Part shown: positions 57,041 through 64,000 of the stretch, one piece after another
Position numbering within the stretch: position 1 is the first letter of the stretch
How the letters are laid out: every line of letters begins with the position of its first letter
Source: Cystobasidiopsis lactophilus
Lineage: Eukaryota > Basidiomycota > Agaricostilbomycetes > Agaricostilbales > Chionosphaeraceae
NCBI GenBank assembly: GCA_001599975.1
Contig: BCIO01000006.1
Span: 1,607,587 to 1,671,586 of the forward strand
Direction of reading: 5' to 3'
DNA length: 64,000 nt
The notes under the pieces: generated by a model
What the model saw: only the letters and a program-made list of their open reading frames with translations
Told to the model about the DNA's origin: nothing
Databases searched by the model: none
Made by a program: the position numbers and the translations under genes

Positions 57041-57650
57041 GCAATCGTACCATGCCTACCATTGGTTTTCGCGTGTCGCGCTACCGAGTGAGTGTCTGGT
57101 TGGACCTGCCATTCAGCCCAGCGCCACTCATACGGACGGGGTCAACAGATCCGGCTGCCGAATTTCCTCCGTCTTGCGCTCAGCACGTCTCCTTCTTCCA
57201 CGTTCAAATAGAGTGATTTCAGCTTTCACTTTCCTGGCGCCAACATCTCCCTTCACCCTCGCGCCGGCAACAAGTGCCCTATACCTTTCAGTGACTACAC
57301 CCCTCCATGCTCAGTTCTCACCCTCTGTGCCATCGATTCATCGATTCCTTCCACATAAAGATACCATTCATCTTCAATTGTACAAGTGCACATCAACTAG
57401 CCATTTGCATCGCTTTGGACTGACAGTTGGCTTCAAGTTGCCACCGCTTCCTTGCATCAGTGGCCTAGCTCGGGTCCTTCGCCAGCACTTGCAACGACTG
57501 TGGCTTCCGTCGCCAAGACAGCTTGAGTGATTGAGCATATGGTGCACTCGCCGACCGCAAGCCGCGCTCCGCTCAACCCTGGCAGGCTCGCTCGCCAACG
57601 AAAACGCATGTTGGAGAGCTCCTTAGCGACACGATCTGCACTCAGCATCG
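57041..57650. other. Intergenic, no gene recognised
   Basis: About 610 bp with the 3' flank of the Myb gene and the promoter of the F-box-like gene. Open frames overlap on both strands without family features. Confidence 0.4.
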
Positions 57651-58555
57651 ATGACCATCGAGCTCCCCTTTGATCTTGTCAGGCACATCATCGACTTCGT
57701 GTCCGCCCACACGACCGGCAAGCTGCTGGCGATCCTCGAGGGCTTCAAGTGCCAAAGGTTCCTCCCCGCCATCCAGGCGCGACTTCTGCGCGAGGTGCAC
57801 CTCTCGGTCTACAGAACGACTTTCTGGGACAGGCCAAACGCCCGGCCAGCCGCCGGCTTGCTCTATAGCCTCACTCCGCCGCCCCAGTCCCGAGCCTCGT
57901 TCATCAAGGAGCTCACGCTGGAAGGCATTTATGGCTACGATTCGGACGCATACACGTCTCAAATAGAGGCCTTTGCTGTATTGCACCTTTGCGTGGACCT
58001 GCAGTGGCTTCACCTCGTTCAATTTGACGCCGTCGCTTTGCGGACTGCGATCGTGGGCCACGCGCTATTTGAGGCTTCTATCTTGATGAAGAGTCTAACA
58101 AATGGATCCTGCAGGACCTCCTTCAAGCATCCAGACTTGTCGGACTCACCGTCACCGCTGGCGAATGGCCGCACCTCGACCTCTCAGCCTTGGACGGGCT
58201 GTTCGCCAAGTGCCCTCACCTTCGCTCGCTGACCCTCTCCAAAGTTGTCTTCACCGAGAACGACCTCAAGCGCCTTCCAGAGGGCTTGGTCCACCTCGAC
58301 CTCTGGTGCACTGTGTCCAACTTTCGAGACAACTTTCGCTCGATCATCCTAGCCTTGCTTCAGCCCGAGGCGCTTCCTCAATTGAAACAGCTCTACTTTG
58401 GTTGCGGCTCGAAGGGGCGGCGCATGTGCACCTCTCAAGACTTGTCGCTCTCCCTCGTCCGCCCGCGCCTCCAAATCCGCTGCTGCAAGCCCTTTGTCCC
58501 GCTGCTTGATGACCTCTTCGATGTCCGCCCTCATGTATACATCATTGAAGACTGA
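57651..58555 (+). CDS. F-box-like/LRR-type protein
   Basis: It starts MTIELPFDLVRHIIDFVSAH, a good F-box-like first helix (Leu-Pro-x-Asp/Glu-Leu), then FLPAIQARLLREVHLSV and FIKELTLEGIYG. The frame then shifts: from about 58093 the reading is SNKWILQDLLQASRLVGLTV, then LDGLFAKCPHLRSLTLSKVV and LPEGLVHLDLWC, which are clear leucine-rich repeats. A 41-nt intron (about 58052-58092, GTGGGC donor, GAAGAG end) would join the two parts in frame. It is shorter than other introns here, so a real frameshift is the alternative. The gene probably ends at IIED-stop (58555), but a good splice donor at 58565 and acceptor near 58618 could extend the transcript. Confidence 0.6.
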
Positions 58556-59034
58556 ATACTCTGTTGGTGAGTGCACCCTATTCCTCAGAAAGTCCTGATA
58601 CATTCTCACAACGGCAGGATCACAGGCCACCGCTGTAAACTGTCTCTTTTTCGCGCCAGCCTGGTCGACTGCCTACCCCCTCGTTCGAAACATAAGCGAT
58701 ATCTATACCGCCGAGGATGGACCTTGGAAGCAGAGGAAGGTGCTCGCCGTTTCCCCGCTCAAAAGTTGGACTGGCCAGGTCATGTTCTCTTCCCGCCTCA
58801 TCTCACGCATTTGAATGTCATACAAGCTTATTGCTCCGATTACACCATTTCAAAGCACGTTCCAGACTCCTCCGTCCTGCCCAGGCAAACTTCGATCCCG
58901 GCATCGACCTCGCTTTGCTGAAAGTCGTGCCCGACTCCCATGTCGACAAGCCCAAGCATGGCGCTTCAAGCATTGCAGCGTCTCTCTAAATCTCCGGAAT
59001 GCCACAATAGTCCCCAGCATTCAGCCGAATGGTG
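58556..59034. other. Region downstream of the F-box-like gene, possible extra exon
   Basis: A GTGAGT donor at about 58566 and a GGCAG acceptor near 58617 flank a 52-nt intron. The sequence after it stays open (ATAVNCLFFAPAW, then PWKQRKVLAVSPLKSW) for about 170 nt. It could be a 3'UTR or an alternative C-terminus of the F-box-like gene. Nothing else is recognised. Confidence 0.35.
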
Positions 59035-59739
59035 CTAACGCCTCTTCCCCTCGACCCTCGCTTCGGTCCCAATTCCAACTCCGTCCTCAAGACCCGAGAC
59101 ATCGTTGGCCGTTGATATCGTTCTCTCATCCTGCCGCTGTTGAGCTGAGCCAAGCACTCCCTGGGGAAAGGAAGACTCACTGGGTGCCATCGTCTTGACA
59201 AAGTTTTGCTCCAGCATTTCTTTGCCGCACTTCCACCCCAGCTGCTCGTCCACCAACATGAATCCCGCCTGATCGTACAGCTTTCTGGCCACTTCCAGCC
59301 CTTTGAAGGTGAAAAGGTGGACCTCTTTGAAACCCCGCTCTTCGCAAAAGTCCATGGCAGCTTTCATCATTCGCTTGCCGGCGCCCGTTCCCCTGGCACA
59401 ATCGTCCACGATGAACCAGCGCAAGGTCGCCTTCCCATCCCCAAGCAGCTCGCCGTCGATCGCCAGCGTGCCCACCACTTGGCCATCATCCAACACGGCC
59501 AGCCACATCGCGTTGTCCTCCCGGTCGATCCTCGCTGCGAACTCGCCCAGCCCGGCAGCTACCACACCCTCGAAGTGACTACCAAGGCCATGGACGCGGG
59601 AATAATAGAGGCCGTGCATTTCGGCGCAGCGGCCTAGGCAGCCAGGGCGATAGCCTCGTTGAATTGACACGTTGGGAGGCCTGAGAGCTTGCTCGGCCGA
59701 CTTTGTCGCTTCCTCCAATGCATCTGTGGATTTTGACAT
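59035..59739 (-). CDS. GNAT-family N-acetyltransferase
   Basis: A single-exon frame of 234 codons. The core shows NAMWLAVLDDGQVVGTLAID, then RWFIVDDCARGTGAGKRMM with the acetyl-CoA pyrophosphate loop (R-G-T-G-A-G), then AMDFCEERGFKEVHLFTF and ARKLYDQAGFMLVDE (motif B with the Tyr). The N-terminal 40 and C-terminal 45 residues are low-complexity and variable. It transfers acetyl from acetyl-CoA to an amine; the acceptor is unknown. It resembles the acetyltransferase module fused to MarR regulators in bacteria. Confidence 0.87.
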   Translation of the reverse strand: MSKSTDALEEATKSAEQALRPPNVSIQRGYRPGCLGRCAEMHGLYYSRVHGLGSHFEGVVAAGLGEFAARIDREDNAMWLAVLDDGQVVGTLAIDGELLGDGKATLRWFIVDDCARGTGAGKRMMKAAMDFCEERGFKEVHLFTFKGLEVARKLYDQAGFMLVDEQLGWKCGKEMLEQNFVKTMAPSESSFPQGVLGSAQQRQDERTISTANDVSGLEDGVGIGTEARVEGKRR

Positions 59740-60215
59740 GCTTGATGGTACGAAAACAAGAGCTCAAAAGGTTGTGGGGTCGAAAACTTTCGTATCGAAG
59801 GTGCCAGCAACTTGAAGTGGCTGGATTTAGATGCCGAGATGAATCAGCAAGCCGAAGAGCTAAATCTGCGGCTGCATTGAACGATAGTGCTCGTCGTTGT
59901 TGAAGCAGCGTATCTCCCTAAGTCCGAAGGTGTTCCTGCGAAGCGAGCGAAAATTTTGCCACCTCCGCTGGAAGCCTGGAACGACGAAAGCGAAGGGCGG
60001 CGACTTTAGGCCGGCCCTGTATGCCGAAACCTGGGCGATAGAAGGATGAAAATGCATTCTGAAAGCAAGCAAGCTTCTCGAGCCCCCCGCAATACTGATG
60101 CTCGCTCAATGCAAGTTGCCACTGACAATCTCATCTTCTCCTGCCCACCTGCCAATGCGCCTCTTGCTCATGATAGTCCCATTGAATGAATCCGGATGTA
60201 AATGGATGTTGAAGA
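59740..60215. other. Intergenic, no gene recognised
   Basis: About 475 bp with the promoter of the GNAT gene and the 3' flank of the first PPPPY-family gene. Confidence 0.4.
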
Positions 60216-61196
60216 TCAGTAAGGTGGAGGCGGCTTGGCTCCGCTCGAGCTCGCGGCGGCTGCTTCGACCTCCTCTTGCTTGCTTTCGCTGGTAGACGCG
60301 CTAGAGGGAGCTGAGATTTTGGCGTCAAGAAAAGAGGATATGGCCTTGGTTCGTTCTGGAACGATGTGTGTGAGCGTCTGAAAGCCAATGCCGAAGTCAA
60401 TGACTGCACCCTGCAGCTCGCTGATAGCAGAAGCCATTTGGTGCGGCAGCCACCGGTGGCGAATATAGTTTCCATTGTCAGTAAGCTCTTTTGGCCTGTT
60501 TGGGAGATATTGAGACCCAGATCATGTCAACGCCAAAAGCAATGAAAAGCTTTGCCTTGCACTGGTCGCCGAATAGGTGCAAGTGTGGGAGTGTGGGACC
60601 CATTTGCGAGCATTTTTCTTCTCGAACAGGCCCCAGTGTGCTGCAATGGCCTTCGTTGCCTCGTCGATTTGCAAGATCTCTTCTCTGATCTGCCCAAACT
60701 CCTGGCTGGCCATAGCTTTGTCAAGCTCGCTCTTGAGGCCGTTTGCCCGCTCAATATTGAGATTGATAGTCTAGGATGAACTCGTGGTATGACGTCTGCT
60801 TCAGGCTGCGAGGGAGCGAGGGAGACTCGCCTCTAAAATCAACACACACTCTTCGTTCAGAGATATCTGCCAGCTTGTGACTGCCAGCTTGAAAACCGCT
60901 GCATTCGACTTCCACTGGATGGGTACGTCTTTGCAGGACATCATCTGGATTGCGGATGGATCTGCAGTATTGACCCAGTAATAGAGCTTGTCTTTGGCTT
61001 TGGGCCCATCGCGTTTGAGAATGTAGAAAGGGCAGTCGATAGGAGGAAGACTTGGAAGTGACGACTTTGTCAGCGTGCTGTTGGGTACTGTCACCGTTGA
61101 AGAGCTCTCGGACGATCGAGAATGGCGAGAATGCGCAGAATGTTTGTGTTGCGACTTGAACACCGAGGTCAATCGAGCTGACAGCGAGGACAGCAT
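60216..61196 (-). CDS. PPPPY-family protein A (unrecognised family, C-terminal PY motif)
   Basis: Multi-exon minus-strand gene; exon 1 is 61196-60831, then a GC-AG intron. It starts MLSSLSARLTSVFKSQHK, followed by a Ser/His-rich stretch. Core blocks: LYYWVNTADPSAIQMMSCKD, QWKSNAAVFKLAV, LNEECVLILE; after intron 1 TINLNIERANGLKSELD, then IREEILQIDEATKAIAAHWG; after another intron DNGNYIRHRWLPHQMASAIS and ELQG; the last exon ERTKAISSFLDAK and an Ala/Ser/Glu-rich helix ending GAKPPPPY-stop. I do not recognise the domain. The final PPPPY contains PPxY, which binds WW domains, so recruitment of an Rsp5/NEDD4-type ligase is an inference. No signal peptide or membrane helix. Confidence 0.75.
60771..60830 (-). 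other. GC-AG intron in PPPPY-family gene A
   Basis: A 60-nt intron with donor GAG/GCGAGT and acceptor CCTAG. It is in phase 0 at the same place where gene B has an ordinary GTAAGT intron. Read-through meets a stop codon, so removal is needed. Confidence 0.7.
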
Positions 61197-61999
61197 GGTC
61201 TGCACTTAAACTTGGTCGTCGAACGCACAAGAGAGGGAGAAGAGCGAACTACGCAATCCCCACGATGTCGCGGAGCCGTTGACTTGGCTCATGCTAAAGC
61301 GCGGCGGTGCGGCAACGAAGGTTCTTGTCCGGGGTCCCATAGAGTCAGATCACATCAATGACGCCGACACGACACAAGAACGCGCGCGAAAGGCACAGAA
61401 ATGTCGACATGTGGCAGATGCAAGATAGAGAGTTCTAACTTCTGAACCAGTGGCACTGGTACGAGTGAGCATTGGGCAGGCCGCAACGAAAACTCTCAAT
61501 TGCATCCTAGAGCAAATCAGCCGGCCGGGAGACACCGAACATAGCCCTTCAATCCTTGGAAAGGCGCGTTTGTCGCAGTCGGGCGAAAAGGCTGAGTGAG
61601 TCTTGAGGACAAGCATGGGATCAGGATAGCGCTGTCCGACAGCTTTGGGCACTGTTCGGTCGGTAAAAAGCTCAAGCAGGCGCGGTATGTGGAGAGGATG
61701 ACATTGAAAGAGCCTGAGGGGTCAGTCTGGCAAGCAATCCGCTTTTTGCCACTAGGAATTATCGCTGTCACTTGCGGTCGAAGTGTCAACTGGAAGAGAT
61801 GTACATTCAACGGAAACAGACCCAGGAACAAAGGCCCTGCTCGAAGTAGTTCCATAGGGGACGCCGCCACCACCGCCTGCCGGTCGCACGGTGACCTTGA
61901 TCTCGCCCGTTCCCAGTCCTTCCTCCCCGTAGAGTCGCAGTCTTCATCTTTTGCCTGCCTTCATAGTGGTGCCTGCACAGGGTTGAAGGTGCTGACAAG
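61197..61999. other. Spacer between PPPPY-family genes A and B
   Basis: About 800 bp without a supported gene. Overlapping open frames on both strands (e.g. 61350-61652 minus, 61596-62006 plus) show no family blocks and no PPPPY end. Confidence 0.4.
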
Positions 62000-62900
62000 T
62001 CAATAAGGCGGAGGCGGTTTGGCATCCGTCGAGGATTGGGCTGCAGCTTCGGCCTCCTCCTGCTTGGCTTTGCCAATAAGTGACTTAGTGGGCGATCGAT
62101 CCTTAGCGTCAATGAGCTCGGAGATGGTCTTGGTTCGATCTGAAGGGCCTCATGAGTTTCGCGCGAGCACTCGAAAGGCACTGGACATACCCTGGAGTTG
62201 CTTAATGGCATTTTCTACCTGCTGAGGGATCCACCTGTAAAGCATGTAGTTCGCATTGTCGTTGAACTGTTGTTCACTGTTTGGAGGCATCTAAGTGCTG
62301 CGCACGTCTGTATGGCAAACAGCCAACGTACTTGGCCTTGGTTTTCTCATAAGTATTAAGGCAGCTATGCATCTCGGGAGCGCCAGTTCGATGGAGTGTC
62401 TTCTCTAAGAGCTGCCAGCGACTGGAAATCGCCTTCGTAGCCTTGTCAACTTCTGAGACCTCTTGCCTGATTTGTGCAGAGTTTGGTCTCTTCAGAATGC
62501 TGCCGAGCATGCCAGCGAGACCATTGGCTCGTTCAATGTTGAGATTGAGCGCCTGAAGTGAATGAGTACGCGGTTTCACGGAAGCTAACACTTCAGGACA
62601 ACTTACCGTCAGGATGAGAGCGCACTCTTCGTTCAACGGCCGGCACCACTCTTTGACCGATAGCTTGTGGATTACAGCGTTCGACTTCCATTGAGCAGGC
62701 TCCTCCTTGCCACACATAACCTCAACATTCGCTGGGTCGGCAGTGTTCACCCAGAAGATCAGCGCATCTCCCTCCTCAATCTTGGTACTGTCGGCTTTCT
62801 TGTGTTTCGTCAAACTGAAGAAAATATTGATAGGAGGAAGCTCTGGGGAACGCCGCGAACCGAAGGCGGACGCCAGTCGGGCTGATAGCGAGGACGGCAT
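62000..62900 (-). CDS. PPPPY-family protein B (unrecognised family, C-terminal PY motif)
   Basis: Multi-exon. It starts MPSSLSARLASAFGSRRSPE and lacks the long Ser/His insert of A. Core blocks: ALIFWVNTADPANVEVMCGK, AQWKSNAVIHKLSVKEW, LNEECALILT; then a GTAAGT intron; ALNLNIERANGLAGMLGS, IRQEVSEVDKATKAISSRWQ, CLNTYEKTKAK; another intron; DNANYMLYRWIPQQVENAIK and QLQG; an intron; DRTKTISELIDAKDR and a charged Ala/Glu-rich helix ending TDAKPPPPY-stop. Intron positions match gene A. The helical second half may be a coiled-coil partner-binding surface. Function unknown; the C-terminal PY motif is the only interpretable signal. Confidence 0.78.
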
Positions 62901-63456
62901 GTTCTGGAGCGATAGCGAAGGGAAAGCGCCGTGCAGTCAACACAGGGAAGTGCGAAGGAGGTGCTCGAGGTCGTGGGCACAGGTGAAAACGTAACGGAGC
63001 CGTTCTGAGCTGACAAGTCGCGGGGCACGGCACATCCCACGGGAAAAGGAAGTTAAGATTCGGACGATCATGGCCGTCGTCATTGCGGCCCAGGCTGCCT
63101 CAGAGCAAGCAGCTTGTGCCTCGAAGACACGCAACCCAAGATCAGAGGACAAAAAGAGAAAAGGAATCGATGTGTCCGAGCCTGAGTGGCAAAATTTGGG
63201 CAGGGGCAGAGATAGCGGCAGTTGCGGTTCAAATGTGAATTGGACGCTACAAAGGGTCTTATTTCAAGGATTTCATTCGACATGGTGTGCAGGAATCTCA
63301 ACGCCAGCCCTCCAGCCTGAGAGCAGCGCCGCCACATCGATTCAACCTGGCCGGTTGCCACTTCGCTTTACCCCTTCTGTCCTCCCAGCGATGATCCACT
63401 TCATCATTTCAGTATTGATCGATTGTGAGGCATGAGGGTTGCTCTGGCCAAAGAAG
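62901..63456. other. Spacer between PPPPY-family genes B and C
   Basis: About 555 bp with no family blocks and no supported gene. Confidence 0.4.
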
Positions 63457-64000
63457 CTAGTACGGCGGTGGTGGCTTGAGGTCGGTTGAGCTTGCTGAAA
63501 ACGCCTCCGCCTCCTTTTGCTTGCGTTCACTGCTTCCGTCAAGTGCTTGCAGATCCTTCTTGCTTTCACTGGGAAACTCCGTCGGCAAGGGGGTAGTGGA
63601 AGCTTTGATGAAGGAGGAGAGCGTTTGGGCGCGATCTGAAGGGCATGCCTGTCAATATTCTTATGCCAAACAGAAAGTAAGCCTTGACTCGCCTCGGAGC
63701 AGCTTGATGACACGTTCTACCTCGCCAGGAATCCACTTGTTGAGCATGTAGTTGGCATTTGCTGCAAACTCGTCTCGGCTGCGGAAAGCTGTCAGTCCCG
63801 GTTTCTGCAACTGCAAAGGGACACCATACTTCGCCTCCGTTTTCACATGTGTGTTGAGCGGCGTGTGGGACAATGGTGGGCTAGACCGATCCAGATTCTT
63901 TTCGAACGCCTCCCAGCAAGTGGAAATGGCATTGGTGGCCCGGTCGAGCTCCGAGACCAATCGTTTTAATGGCTTGAAGCGCCGTTGCTCCACGTTCGAA
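63457..64000 (-). CDS. PPPPY-family protein C, C-terminal part (5' end outside window)
   Basis: The window edge cuts off the N-terminal half. Visible blocks: FKPLKRLVSELDRATNAIST and CWEAFEKNLDRS, matching the VDKATKAISSRW region of B; NTHVKTEAK before an intron; then NANYMLNKWIPGEVERVIKL and LRG; after the next intron RAQTLSSFIKAST and a charged helix ending STDLKPPPPY-stop (63457). Same strand and same intron positions as A and B, so it is a third tandem copy. Confidence 0.75.

Larger units (their letters stand above)
60216..64000 (-). repeat. Tandem array of three PPPPY-family genes
   Basis: Three same-strand paralogs spaced by 0.6-0.8 kb, with shared intron positions and identical KPPPPY-like ends (GAKPPPPY, DAKPPPPY, DLKPPPPY). 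The array may continue past the right edge. Confidence 0.75.

Noticed and set aside
61350-62006. Additional gene between PPPPY-family copies A and B
   Set aside because: None of the family blocks or a PY end occurs, and competing frames exist on both strands.
1-64000. Transposons, LTR elements or virus-derived sequence
   Set aside because: No reverse transcriptase, integrase, transposase, capsid-like motif or terminal repeat pair was seen in any frame.

Overview
The window is nuclear DNA from a filamentous or yeast-like fungus, most likely a basidiomycete. Genes are dense on both strands, split by many 41-70 nt introns with GTGCGT, GTGAGT or GTAAGT donors, and coding GC is moderately high. 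Family content also fits Basidiomycota: EthD-like small proteins, a DUF6534-like membrane protein, MYND and HNH proteins, F-box-like/LRR proteins, a dienelactone hydrolase and a hybrid histidine kinase. I cannot name the genus. I saw no CRISPR, operon, rRNA, convincing tRNA, transposon or virus-derived element.

Left part (1-20.6 kb): the 3' end of a CCDC47/DUF1682 ER protein; a tandem pair of PAP2_3 membrane phosphatase/transferase-like genes with identical ten-exon structure including a 9-nt microexon; a soluble hybrid histidine kinase (1286 aa by my splice model); on the minus strand the catalytic mitochondrial processing peptidase beta subunit; a tandem pair of 126-aa EthD-like genes that differ by two introns; two single-exon F-box-like minus-strand genes; a short-chain dehydrogenase (SDR); and an R3H-domain gene.

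Middle part (20.9-44.1 kb): an unidentified gene with tiny exons and a chain of splice-site pairs after its stop codon; an HNH-like protein; a double-MYND protein; a medium-chain dehydrogenase and a hormone-sensitive-lipase-type esterase in tandem on the minus strand; the giant lipid-transfer protein gene CSF1/BLTP1 (3273 aa by my model, 29946-40358); a VTT-domain (TVP38/TMEM64-type) membrane protein; and a Fox2-like SDR with a GC-AG intron.

Right part (44.7-64 kb): a flavin monooxygenase with an NTF2-like N-terminal extension; a PXB-PX-DUF3818 sorting-nexin-like protein (yeast Lec1/YPR097W type); a polytopic membrane protein; a dienelactone hydrolase; a Reb1/TTF-I-like Myb protein with long acidic serine tracts; an F-box-like gene; a GNAT acetyltransferase; and a tandem array of three minus-strand paralogs of an unrecognised family. 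Each of the three ends exactly in K-P-P-P-P-Y-stop, a C-terminal PY motif of the kind bound by WW domains of Rsp5/NEDD4 ligases. This array is the best candidate for something undescribed.

Functional themes: membrane lipid handling recurs (PAP2 pair, CSF1, VTT protein, PX protein, CCDC47). Local gene duplication is the main evolutionary process on show, with three independent tandem families at different stages of intron and sequence divergence.
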